64,000 nt of DNA from assembly GCA_017979445.1 (NCBI GenBank), contig CM030709.1:2480001-2544000 (forward strand), in the 5' to 3' direction. Numbering within the stretch: position 1 is the stretch's first letter; every line of letters starts with the position of its first letter. The translations under genes and the position numbers were made by a program. This stretch comes from Akebia trifoliata (lineage: Eukaryota; Streptophyta; Magnoliopsida; Ranunculales; Lardizabalaceae). Below, piece after piece: positions 23,661 through 35,300 of the stretch. The notes beneath the pieces were generated by a model. That model saw only the letters and a list, made by a program, of their open reading frames with translations. It made no database searches and was not told the origin of the DNA.

Positions 23661-24548
23661 GCCAAAATAATCTATGGGAAAATTTTAAATATTATTCAGG
23701 GTAGTTACTGAAATATAGATTTACTCTTTTTGAATGCAGAGGTGCATCACCTTATGCCAAAAATCCTTCTCCATCCCCTATTATTTATTTATTTATAGAA
23801 TCTTGAGATTTTGACTGAAATTTTTCACCCGGCCTGTATACAAAGAAGAAAAAAACTATGATCCTATTTATTTGCTACGTCTTGAAATGATATGAAAGAG
23901 ATAAAGATATGCTCTGATACCATAATAAATTTGAGATTTAATGTAAAATCAATTGACAATGACCGAAGAAACTCAAGAACTTATAAAGAGAGAGACAAAG
24001 CAATGTAGAGGACAAAATGAGCAATTTATTTATTTTCATTTCTCTCAATTGATTCCTCTTTGTTTATTGACCAGTTGGGCACTTAAAATAATATATTATT
24101 TTTGTACAATAATTTATGAATAATATTTATAATGTGTGAATAATTTGTTATATATATTATGTGTATAAAATTCTCGATCTAAAGCTTGTTTTATTTCACC
24201 AACAACACAAAGAGCACATTCGCTTGGACTCTCACCATCGCATAGAGCTGATACATCGAACATGGCCCACCAAACTATTTTGGTGGGACGCGGGAGACCT
24301 CTTAGATGGGTCACACTCTAAAGATCGAAAGGCAGTCGATGATCAAAACTCATTTTGATGGTTGACTTATGTGAGAAGCACCCATTAAATGTACGGTTGA
24401 GATCTTAATGATGGGTGGTCAAATTTGTAGTTACTACGGTAGGTGCGGAACACCATATATAATAAAATAAGAAAACGTCCTGCCCTTTATTGCCAGCCAA
24501 GTAACCAAAAATTTTATTCAATTTATTTTTTTTATTTTTTTATTTTAA

Positions 24549-24721
24549 TCGTGATGTAGTGACCTCAAGATTGTACCTCATATAAGTGCGGACGTGGAAG
24601 TATTCAGGAATCATAGATATTTTTCCTTAAATTTCAATGAAAAGCATCTACGGTTTCTACACACTTTCACTTAGAAAAGTGCGATTAGAGGTACAAGTTT
24701 GAGGTCACTTCAACATTACTT
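24549..24721. mobile_element. Core-type foldback MITE
   Basis: Left arm CGTGATGTAGTGACCTCAAG, right arm inward AGTAATGTTGAAGTGACCTC. GACGTGGAAGT and the core CATAGATATTTTTCCTT... AAAAGCATCTACGG are present. The terminal sequence differs from the GAGTCGTGAT group but is close to the element at 48593. Confidence 0.7.
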
Positions 24722-25421
24722 TTTTCAATTTCTTTTATAACTTTCAGATCTTTTTATTTGTAGTGATGATTGTTGGGTTGAGTTCTCAAACTTTGGACTC
24801 TCGTATATATATACTTAGAGTTTGTTTAAGGCACCATCATCTTCTTTGAGGTAAATACAACGTAAAAGAGAAAATAAAATAAAATTAGAGAAATATTATT
24901 TTAAAAAAAAGGTAGAAAGAAAAACACAAGATTAATATAAGATAAATAAAATTAAAATTATTCCTCGAAATTCATGACGAGATTAAATCTCAAGCCCCAA
25001 TTATATACTTGGTTCTTAATTCCTATCTTACAAATGCAAATTCAAAGATCAAGATATCATAATCTATATCTCATGGATATGTCATGTATCATTATAATAA
25101 ATCCAAACCATTGAATTTTATTCATTGACAATTGAAATTATGTATTTATTTATTTTAACGAATCATCATTTAGGATTTATATAGTTGAGTTCAAGAATGC
25201 AAAATTGCAAAATATTCGTTGAGAGCCTAAAGTTACAATTATTTGGTGGGGACGGACCTATGCTAATATGTTTCAGCATTCTTGGTGTCACATGGACCAC
25301 TTCCACGTGTTCTACATTAAATGGTTTCTCGACTTTCGAACCCGTATTTAATAGGACAACATGTTTATTTCCAGCCCCCTTGGCCTCCTTAAAACTTGAA
25401 ACTTAAATTTAATTCTCCCTA

Positions 25422-25664
25422 CTCAACGAGAACACATTTGCTGTTAACAAATTTCTATGCTAAGCTGATGAATTAATGGCATGACATCATATTTATTAAA
25501 AATTATTAAAAAAATGAAAACTTTTAATCATTTATAAAATTTCTCTCTAAATTTTCTCTCCACCAACCAATCACACTTGCTTTAACGATACACATGGTGT
25601 CATGCCATTGATTCATCAGCTTAATACAGAAATTTGTTAACGGCAAATGTGTATTCTTATTCAA
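25422..25664. mobile_element. MITE with ~65-bp TIRs
   Basis: Left arm GTTAACAAATTTCTATGCTA then AGCTGATGAATTAATGGCAT; right arm inward GTTAACAAATTTCTGTATTA then AGCTGATGAATCAATGGCAT. A shrunken relative lies at 42428-42505. Confidence 0.75.
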
Positions 25665-25737
25665 CCTCTAATTATATGAGAAATCATAAGTGTTTAATCA
25701 CTTTTAGAAAGTATGATTTCGACACACTCCACGACAT

Positions 25738-26226
25738 TGTGGTGAATACTTGAGATGACCTTATTTTCAAATTGAGGGCATGCCCCCTTGACTTTGTTCT
25801 ATTCTGTAAGACTTTTTTATACAATGATCTAAATGCCCTTGTCTTCAACCTCTAGCAAAAACCCTTAATTATTCTCTCAAATATCAATGATCTTCAATCT
25901 TAATGCAAATTATTCTAACCTTTCCAACTTTGTCTTCGAGTTCTTTAACCTCTTTTAAAAAAGTTTTAATTTTACAATTGAAAAATCTATTGTCTTTTAC
26001 TTTTCAAAAATCCTATCTTCTCTAATTTTTGAGATTTGAAAGAGATAGAATCTTAAGATTAAAAGCAAGGTTAAAAGAATGATGAATTTTGTGAGAAAAT
26101 CAGGGATTTTTTACTAAAAATTAAAAGCAAGGGTAACGAGATTGTTTTTATCAACAATTCAAAATAGACCAAGGTCAAGGGCACGTGTCAACAGTTTGAA
26201 AACAGAGGCACCTAAAATATTTACCA
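25738..26226. mobile_element. TIR element related to 18470-18775
   Basis: Left arm TTTTCAAATTGAGGGCATGC then CCCCTTGACTTTGTTC; right arm inward TTTTCAAACTGTTGACACGT then GCCCTTGACCTTGGTC. About 490 bp with an AT-rich interior. Confidence 0.6.
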
Positions 26227-26280
26227 AAGCCTATGTCTAAATCACCTTTTAAGAAGAAAAAAAAGGAATTTATTTTTTAT

Positions 26281-26467
26281 GAGTCATGATGAATCAACAT
26301 GCTAAAGATACGCAATCTGTATGTGGATGACATGGCAAGGGTACAAAACCATATATCTTTTTTTTTTTTTCGGGATAAACAAGAAAAAATATCTACGGTT
26401 CTGTACCCTTGCCATGTCATCCGCATATAGACCGCGTATTTTTTAGCGAGTCGATTCATCATTAGCC
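26281..26467. mobile_element. Mutator-type MITE (core family)
   Basis: Ends GAGTCATGATGAATCAAC and inward from right GGCTAATGATGAATCGACTC. Arms share GATGACATGGCAAGGGTAC and the core CATATATC...TCGGGATAAACAAG...ATATCTACGG. The flanks are T-rich and no convincing duplication is seen. Confidence 0.78.
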
Positions 26468-27071
26468 TTTTTAATATTAAGAGAGGTCGAGGAAACTTAG
26501 GTATAATAAAGCTGATTAATTAAGGTCGGTTGACACATGTGATCCCAGATTAAGACAATAGGATTGGCAAATAAAGCACATTAGTAGTAGTTATAAGTCG
26601 TTACTTAAGTAAAGTAAGGTTCTTGTTTAATTAGAGAAAAGTGCTTTGAAGTTGGTACTTTTTGTCTCATTCTTGATTCTTCCATAATTAATTAGGTTGT
26701 TGTCTAGTTATAAAATTAATCTTAAAATCCAAAAAAAGTTGGCTACTAGCCAATGAATCTCTCTGGTTGGTTGCCTCTGACTGACTCTTTAATCTAAAAA
26801 TTCCTCTTATATGGTACTGAAGACTGGTAGGAAACCTAACCAATATTATATTTTTTTTCTAATCTGTCAACAAGCTTGCAAAAACATATATAACACTATA
26901 TTATTTTAAGCACTTAAGTAAGAATTTAACTCTGTGTCATGTTGTCTGTCTTTTTAGAAAAAAAAGAAAAAGAAAAAAAAATTATATTGTTGTTTCCAAA
27001 TACGGATAAAGAAATTGCACCTACATGTTTAGCCGAAATATAAGTTTTTTGAGGAATAAACAATTTTAACG

Positions 27072-27761
27072 GACTAATGATTTTCTGCCTCCCCCCTCTG
27101 ACATACTCCCCCATGCTCTCCTGACGTGGCATGTGTTAGAATTATAGATTTTTTTTTCATTGAGATACACAACTGCACATATTTATAGGGGATGTGCAGT
27201 TGTGTATAAGGGTGCAACTTGGCTCAGTTTGAGGTAAAATTGGAACTGAACCAACATAGGTCAATTCCACTAAATAAGAATCAAAACCGAACTAAATTCC
27301 ATTAGAACCAAACCAACCTAAACCGAACTAAAATCAATTTGGTTCGGTTTTACGGCTTATCAATATTTTATAAATTGTAAGTAATATTTTTTAATGAAAA
27401 AATAAACATAAAATTTCATACAATTATCACTAATTTATCCATAAAAAGTCATTAGTTTATCTACAAAAAATATTAATTCATGTCCTAACTCCTAAAATAA
27501 TTCATAATAATAATTATTTACAAAAGCAAATAGACGAGTTTTCCATTTTTGTAATTTGAAACCGAGCTGTAACTTATTCCAAACCGAATCAAACCACCCT
27601 AAAGCTATCAGTTTGGTTCGGTTCTTGATTTGAACTGAACCAAGTTCCACCCCTAGTTGTATATCCCTTAAGGAAAAAAAAATCTATGGTTCTAGCACAT
27701 GTCACGTCAGGAGAGGTATGGGGGAATATGTCAGATGGGTGGAGTTAGCAAATCACGACTC
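27072..27761. mobile_element. Mutator-type MITE interrupted by a hAT MITE
   Basis: Ends GACTAATGATTTTCTG and inward from right GAGTCGTGATTTGCTAAC. The flanks ATTTTAACG and ATTTTGGCA agree at 6 of 9. The element is of the 6083 / 37453 subgroup (GACGTGGCATGTG arms, CACAACTGCACATATTTATA centre) and is split at 27208-27656 by a nested element. Confidence 0.8.
27208..27656. mobile_element. hAT-type MITE nested in a foldback
   Basis: 449 bp. The left end AAGGGTGCAACTTGGCTCAG and the right end inward CTAGGGGTGGAACTTGGTTC are inverted; the arms repeat TTGGTTCGGTT-type motifs. Flanks TTGTGTAT (27200-27207) and TTGTATAT (27657-27664) form an 8-bp duplication with one mismatch, as expected for hAT elements. 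Confidence 0.85.
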
Positions 27762-28334
27762 ATTTTGGCACATAATATTAATTTTACCATAGTTTTCATC
27801 CATTTGAAACTCACATATTCACTTTCAATGTAGGGTTATAAATGCATGTTTTTTTTGGGAATAGGGTTTAGTGTCATTTTCTTTTCTTAAAAAAATGTGA
27901 ATGTATATTATTTTTAATTTTTCTTTTAAAGGTCAACATGGTTAAGTCAAACCCAGACCAACTACAACCTTAGGTAAGGGACACCACAAGCATCCTAAAA
28001 TAAAACAAGGATAAGGTTGCTAGGGAGCAACTTTCAATGAAGAATACTACAATCTAGACTAGCCTAAAAGGAAGCTAGTAGGTAAGCAGTCCTGTTCTCT
28101 CTGTCATACATACATGAAAAAAAGAAACTTCAACGAAATTAAGAAGCAAGCTCCTTATTGAACGTAGATTATATATTTTGATTGGATCAATCTTAAACAT
28201 AATTTCAAACATGATAAAAGCTCCTAAAGTGAATTAAAATTTCATATGAATATAAGAGGGTCATGCAGCTTAAATGCGGGTATAACTCATATGAGAATAG
28301 AAGAAGATATACACTCAACACTCTCCCTCACCGA

Positions 28335-28420
28335 TAAAGGTGAAAAGAATTGAACCCATGATCTATATGATCTTAATTCCTAACACTTTAGTACCACTTT
28401 AACCAACCAACTACTCCAAA
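28335..28420 (-). repeat. SINE-like tRNA-derived unit (tentative)
   Basis: On the minus strand GGTTGGTTAAAGTGGTACTA resembles a pol III A box region and GGGTTCAATTC a B box, spaced as in SINEs. No tail or duplication was resolved. Confidence 0.35.
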
Positions 28421-28814
28421 AGACCCATCTATTAGAGAGAGAGAGAGAAAGAGAACTATAAAAAATAAGAGAGTCAGGGACTTAATTGGGGGGTATGACA
28501 CTCTACAGTGGAGGAAAATATACATTCAACCAAATCTAAATGAAGATGTATGTGTTTCAATATTGGTACCAAAATACTTGGGGCATATTTGAAACCAACA
28601 AAATTTCAAGACCAAGTCTGGATCTGATCCAGTTCAAAGCTCATGCTCTTTTAATTGTTTTATACAAAAGGGCCTCTCCCACATTTCAACCAATTTAAAA
28701 GTAAAAATAATTGAAGAAAGATTCAAAAATATATGGACCCCACCAGTGAGAATGAAACATTAAATTATAGGTTTTGAGATTGAAATATTCAGAGATAAAC
28801 TTAGTTATGATTAA

Positions 28815-29031
28815 GAGTCTTTATAATCTGACTATCGCACGTGACAAACTCAATCGATTATTTGATGTGAAGTCTGAGAACTCTTTGATTAAACGATTTT
28901 CTTGGGATATACTTTTTTATGGGAAAATGTAAATTATGTATATCGAGGAGCACAATCTACGATTTCCAAATGTGTCACATCAGGATAGTCGATTGAATTT
29001 GCCACGTGAGGTAATCAAATTATCACGATTC
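28815..29031. mobile_element. Mutator-type MITE with perfect 9-bp duplication
   Basis: 217 bp. Ends GAGTCTTTATAATCTGAC and inward from right GAATCGTGATAATTTGAT; both arms carry CACGTG or CACGTGGCAAA. It is flanked on both sides by TATGATTAA (28806-28814 and 29032-29040). The core is a variant (TTGGGATATACTTTTTTAT). Confidence 0.9.
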
Positions 29032-29790
29032 TATGATTAATGGGTTTGAAATCCTTATCAATAATATGGTTTAGTCTCTCTCTCTCTCTGAGCCTTCAGA
29101 TTGTAGAGAGGGTTGGTGGTGACTACATATATTATAGAATAAAAATATTAGATAAAACATGGCTGGCACTTGGCAGGAACCTCCATATGTTTCTTTTGTA
29201 AATGGAAAAGATGCTTATTCTTTTCAAAAGTCAAGAAGTCAAAACTTACTATATAGGGCAATCCGATGTGCGTGTGGACCAACTCATGTGCACGCGTGCA
29301 AATTTGCAAACAAATGGACAACTCATCTTCGTTGAACCTCGTGTCGTTTTCTTATTCGAAGATAGAAACTCGTGCTTGGTAATACATTTTTTGAAAAAGG
29401 GAAAATTATCCCGTGTGACGTCGTTGGACAACGAATGGGGAGATATTGAGATGGCAAGATAGTTGGTCATTGTCTAGCGAGTGACAAGTGTACCATCACT
29501 AATTATTTTGTGGGCCCGACAAAGGGCCCAGAACTTCTTTTTTTTAAAATAATCAAGATTTCAACCACCTTGAAAATTATTGCACGCAGTAGTAGTAAAT
29601 CAGGAATAGCATTAAGGTTTTGATCAACCGTTACATAATTTTTTTTTGAGTCATGAGGAATGCACGAGATTGGATATACAACCAAAGATAATTTCATCAA
29701 AATACACAAGAAAAAGACCATGTACCAGTATTGCGTGCATTCATCATTATTATTTTTTTCCCCCTCATTCAAGGCCTTTATTTAAATATA

Positions 29791-29957
29791 GAATAATGAT
29801 TTTTTAACTAGAAAGTCGTAACTCGGTCAATACTCGACTCACATGTTAGAGATATGGAACCATAAATCTATTTTCCAATGATACACATGCAAATCCCCAT
29901 AAAACATTAGTTGAGTATTGACCGAGTAAAGACTTTCAAATTAGAATATTAGCACTC
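29791..29957. mobile_element. Mutator-type MITE
   Basis: Left GAATAATGATTTTTTAAC, right inward GAGTGCTAATATTCTAAT; inner arms share ACTCGGTCAATACTC. The flanks TTAAATATA (29782-29790) and TAAAATATA (29958-29966) agree at 8 of 9. The core is eroded on its right half. Confidence 0.8.
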
Positions 29958-31275
29958 TAAAATATATTATGCTTCTTAGCATCATGAGAGTGATGGATGG
30001 ATTTGAACCATTCACAGAGAAGAATCATCATCATGATCCAAACTTTATAAAAATTTGAGGTTGACCCAAGAATCATAATCCTTCTAGTAAAACCACACTC
30101 CTCGAGATGTGTAAAGTCACTGATCAAGCTTGATAGATCTTGATCTGTCAACTCTGCTCTTTTGATGCTTGATCCTCCGTTCATATTCCTCAGTTGTTAT
30201 TGACGTGGTTGATCTCCAATTTTTGAAAGATTGAAGGAAGAAGGATGACACCCCGGTGTGATGCCTACCAAAAGTTCTCCAAAGATTAAGTCAGAAATTG
30301 TAATCAGATATGAAAAAGTGAAAATATGAGTAAGGAATGAGGAAGAAATGCATTGTAATTTTGTAGAGTAGTCTTCCTCTTGTAAGATTTTTTTTATATA
30401 TATTATCAGTCAATTTCTCAGTTTGAAAGGTTTGTTTCTGTAGATGAAATCTAAAGATAAGTGTCACCACACGACTAGTCCAGGTGTCTAGATGAGTTGT
30501 TCAGTTGAAGTACACTTAAGTGCTTCAAAAGATGAATCTATCACTTGTTAGAGAGATTTTACTCTGATGTGTAAGTATCGTAGATCATTAATACGAAACA
30601 AAAGATCTCTGACGCGTGGTGTCACATCAATCTAATAAGGTCTTTCTAGTATTTATCTATGTGAGAAGACATGCTCTAAGTCAAGTACTTGCTCAAAGAC
30701 GTTTATGTGCTATATATTGGTCTAGTCAGATAAAAGCAAGAGATTTAAGATATTGATTTAAATAAATTCGAATTTGGATACAAATTACTTTAAGATGTTG
30801 ATTTAAATAAGTTTTGGAGTTTGTGCTCTATCTTATTACGTGAAAATCATAATTTTTTTATGGGTACATATCACAATCTAAGGTAGGAATGAAAATGATT
30901 ACCACACAAACTATTTTTTGATCAAAAAGATTTTCAGAGTTTACTAATAGAATGGTTCAGATTAATAAGCGGATTAGCTTCTTCCACAATGCACAGACAT
31001 GTACGTCTCTTCCCATCTCAGCTGAACAGTCAGTGTCCAACGTGATTGGACTCTAAAAAAAAATCCATTTTTAATAATAACGATGGCGACAAATCCTAAG
31101 GTTTGGATTAAAGGGTTGCTGGGCCTAAAATGAGGTCACGGATTGCACACAGAGTCTCTCTATTGTTTGCACTTTGCAGTAAGTATCATTTAAAAAAGAT
31201 AGCTGCTATTGCAACCCCAACTTTTACTTACTAAATCCAAACTAAAAATAAAGAAAAGAGGATCTCCATTTCGTG

Positions 31276-31345
31276 GGTTGAATATGACCAAATTTCAAGT
31301 TCGCTGTACACTGTTCGTTTTAATTCCAAAAAACATGCCTTCATC
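31276..31345. repeat. Single arm of the GTTCGTTTTAATT MITE family
   Basis: ATGACCAAATTTCAAGTTCG followed by CACTGTTCGTTTTAATTCC matches one arm of the complete elements at 40614 and 41371. The partner arm is missing. Confidence 0.5.
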
Positions 31346-32305
31346 ATTTTTATAACCTATGAACTCGTAAGTTCGTCATTTTTAATATCTATGAACCTGT
31401 AAATATTATTTTTTTTCATTCAAATCTATTTGAAATCATATATATCTTCTTTTTTTTTTTTTTTTTTTAACTCAAGCGTGTCCATATATGTTCATTATCA
31501 ATTGTAAAAAGAAAAATGTTGTGAAAATTACTCTACCGCAAGTAAATTGATTTGTGAGTTGGGTCATAAGGCTTCTGACATGCCAATTTACCTCCCCAAA
31601 CAACTTTGTTCGTGATTCGTCATGTGGGCAATGGACTCGTGTCATTTAATTAATCTGTTGTAGACCTCGACATTAGTTTTAATTTCCACTTACTAGTATG
31701 TTGTTGATTTTGATAACTACTACAAAGTTATGCTCGTTGAAAGTTAAGGTGCTCGGCTATACTATTATTTGCTCTTTCAACCCAACTTCTTTTGATACAA
31801 GTGCCCATTAATTCATCAGTGACCCAATCTACATCACTCATTTTGTAGGACTCTCCCTATGCACTGTTGTGGTTGGGGACAATGTTATTGCACCTGAAAC
31901 TGTGAGATTGTAGGATTTCTTTTTGTTAAAAAAAAAGTTATTAAGGAACTTTTAGATTATTTTAACAATTATAGTCACGTAACCGTAAATTTCAGTTCAT
32001 CAAAGGGTTAATATCGAACTAATGGATTGGTTGTCACAGTTAAGATCCTTCGGAACTTTATTAAATACATGCATACATAAATACATTTAAACACATAATC
32101 ATAAAAAATGAAATGGTGCTATGAAACTAAAAAAACGCGCTTGGTTTTATTCTATTCTTCTTTAGTAGAACTTCATCAACTCCCTCCCATCACTCAAAAA
32201 CAACCCACCCAAACCCTCACTTGTTTACTATTCTTGGTCTTCTCTTCCTCATCTCTGCTTCAATCCAATCCCTAGAATTGTATGGTTGTCAAACCTTCGA
32301 GTCAT

Positions 32306-35300
32306 CTAACAAGTTGGAAGATCACTTGGAGGAGGTAAAATTGATTCATTGGGGCCTTTGCCATCGTGCACCACAAATGCCATCTTAAGTCCCCACGTCG
32401 TGTGAACTTCCAAATGACAATGTAGGAACCAAACACCTACACATAAAAAGCGAATTTCAAATAGCGTTCACTTGAACTGAAAATTTGTAATCGAACGGGC
32501 AAACAATATAACCAAAGCATTGAAGCTTGATAGAGATAAGTTAGGGATGATAGAGATAAGTTGGGTGCATTAAGATATCTGATGAGACCCGTCTTAGTAA
32601 TAACAAAGTGCATCTCATACACGTTATTACAAGACTCGGGATCAGGTAAGGTGTCATGTTCCTATAGAATAGGAACAACATCTATGTGGCATGATTTGCG
32701 TGGAATTTAAAACACATCAGGCTCCTAACTAAGCTGTTTTCTACATAGCACACAGCCCAAGGTGTTTAATCTCCAACTAAAACATGTCACATAGTATGTC
32801 GCTATAGGAACGAGACACCATTCTGGATCATGACTTTTATTACAATGCACCTAACTTATCTCTATCAAGTTACCTGGATTATCAGCTCTGAATCTAATAG
32901 CAGTCCATCCACCAGATGGTACTCCGATTGTGTTCCTCTCAACGGGGTCGAGGAGATTAAAATTTTTTGGATCTTTATTTGGATCGAAATTCCCTACTGC
33001 CCTTCCAACTGAAAAGAAATTGAACCCATGTAGATGGAGTGGATGGTTTTCCGGAGCTATAAATCCTTGGTCTTGTAACACAACTTGTACTGTCGAGTTA
33101 TAAGCTAGCTTATAAAGTCTCGTGCCATTCGTCGTTTGCATATTTGTTGGTGGAGTACCGGTATAATTAAAGGGGATAGGTGGGTTTGCAGGGAAATCTT
33201 CAGTGAAAACTCCACTTATATTGAAGTAATGTGCTTGAAGGAGCGAAATGGTTGGCATAACAAAGCTGACATTATTGATATCTGCCACGACTCGGCTACC
33301 ATTAGAACATGTCGAGCATGGGTTGACACCTAGGCCGACAGTAAAGAGAAGAGAGTGATCTACAGTTAATGGGACTTGGGCTGGATACTTATTTGAATTC
33401 AAACTACGGAGTGAGTTAATAAATTTGTTTGCAACGGCTGTGGCATTCTGAGGGGGAGGATCGGTGAGCGTGGTTGGTGATATTGCAAGAGTGCCCGTGT
33501 AATGTACCACGGCAGTACCGGTTGCATTGTCAACAGCGATAGGAGAGTCCATGAATGGGGAAGCAGCGACTAAGTACTTGCCCGAGCCACGATCAGTGGT
33601 TATAAGAGCATTTGTGGTTTGGCCAGGAGTGATGAGGATTGTGTCGGTTGTGAAGGGTTTGGTGTAGGTGGCGTCGACTTCCACGATGGTTAGGTTGTGT
33701 CCGGCGATCTTGAAAAATAGCTCTTCATTTAGTGCAGCGTTGATGATCCGTAACATATATGTCTTGCCGCTCGTTACTGGTAAGGTGAACCCACCTGTAT
33801 TTATACAATAAAAGCCAAAACAGAATTTCAAAACCAAGTGCGGTAAATTAACATTTTTCTCTATATGTCAAAAATACTTTCTGGAGTCAAAAGCATGTCT
33901 AGTGGACTTTCAAATTCCCAAAACTTCTAAATAAGGCCTAAGATATAGTAGTAATCAAATAGTTTGTGACACAAAATTATTGCAATTATACCTAGATTTT
34001 GTGTCATGTTAGTGCCTTGGGAAGAGCCATTGGAGGAGCAGCTAGTGAGAGGTCCAGGATGACCATTAATTGTATGTGCATCGGACACGTTTGGTGCCAA
34101 ACCCGACTTCATAGCTTCACTGATCACAGCTTCGACATCTGACTTCCACCATTCACCTAAAATTCGAAGAATCAAATCAAAATAACACGCAAAAAAACAT
34201 AATAGAAATCAATCTTATGTATTGTGAAAAGCTCAAGACTTAATTGTCATTTTCCATCAATTTTTTATTATTATTGCAAATTGAACTTGAAGCCCACCTA
34301 ATATCACGACGACTTCTTTATGTGGAGTGGGGAATGGATAAGGAACGCCTCGCTTGGGCAAGACGACAATAGCACCGTGGACAGTGGCCCTTAGCCAGAG
34401 GACGTGTGCATGCCATAGAAGGGTGCCCCTTTGACCCGTAATGGTGAAGTTGTAGACATAGCTCTGCCCTGGCTGTATCGGACACTGTGTGATGTAAGCC
34501 GGTCCATCTGACCACCCTGTTCGCAGCTGTCGGATCCCGTGCCTGCCACAACAATAACCGACTTTACAAAAAAAAATCTTTCTAACCTTAAATAAATGTA
34601 TGGCTGGTTTCCCATAGACTAGTACAAGTTTCCTTTGAATCCATTTTTTGTTGGGATATAATGTCAAAGGTCATTTGATAAGCATAGACTAGAAAATCGT
34701 TGGGACGACTTGATTCGATTGGATTTTGAGGTGAATTAGCCACAAAATTTGATGGAATCAACCCATAAACTTGCATTTATATTAATCATAAGCCTTTCTC
34801 CCTTTTTCTTTAAGATATATTAGCCTATAACCAAACCCAATTGATTTATCCAAGTTTTTATAAACCTGCCTAGTTCTTTAAAAAATATAGGTCGATTCGA
34901 GTTGGCTTTTGGCTGGTTCAAAGAGGGTCTGATTCACATTGGCAAACTCGGTCGATGCAATCCAAGTCCATTCCAACTCACCTAAGTCTTAATCGGATTA
35001 TTAGAGGTAAAATTAGAGATATTCTATTGCCACACCAACTTTTTCTAAGAGCATACAAACATTTGTGCTTATCCTTTGTTAAAAGAGTCGTGATGAATGC
35101 ACGCGGTCTTGGTACACAGCTGACATAGCAAGGGCACAGAACCATAGATCATTTTCATCGGGATCCACAGGAAAAAGATGTGTGGTTCTATGCCCTTGCC
35201 ACATCGGCTGTATGCATTCATCATTATTCTTGTTAAAATCATATAGACTAATGATAAACCGACTCGCTAAAACTGATGTTCTTACTGACACTCTTGACGT

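Larger units (their letters stand above)
23660..32305. other. Gene-poor repeat-rich interval between MYB promoter and laccase 3' end
   Basis: Contains foldback elements at 24549, 26281, 27072, 28815 and 29791, TIR elements at 25422 and 25738, a SINE-like unit near 28335, and a single arm of another MITE at 31276. Remaining AT-rich DNA has no recognisable gene. Confidence 0.6.

Noticed and set aside
24114..24358. Overlapping frames on both strands near 24.2 kb
   Set aside because: No domain similarity and no splice context; probably chance in a slightly GC-richer patch.
29957..30184. 75-codon minus-strand frame starting MNGGSSIKRAEL
   Set aside because: Reasonable composition at the start, but no recognised domain, no supporting exon, and its end runs into the MITE border at 29957.
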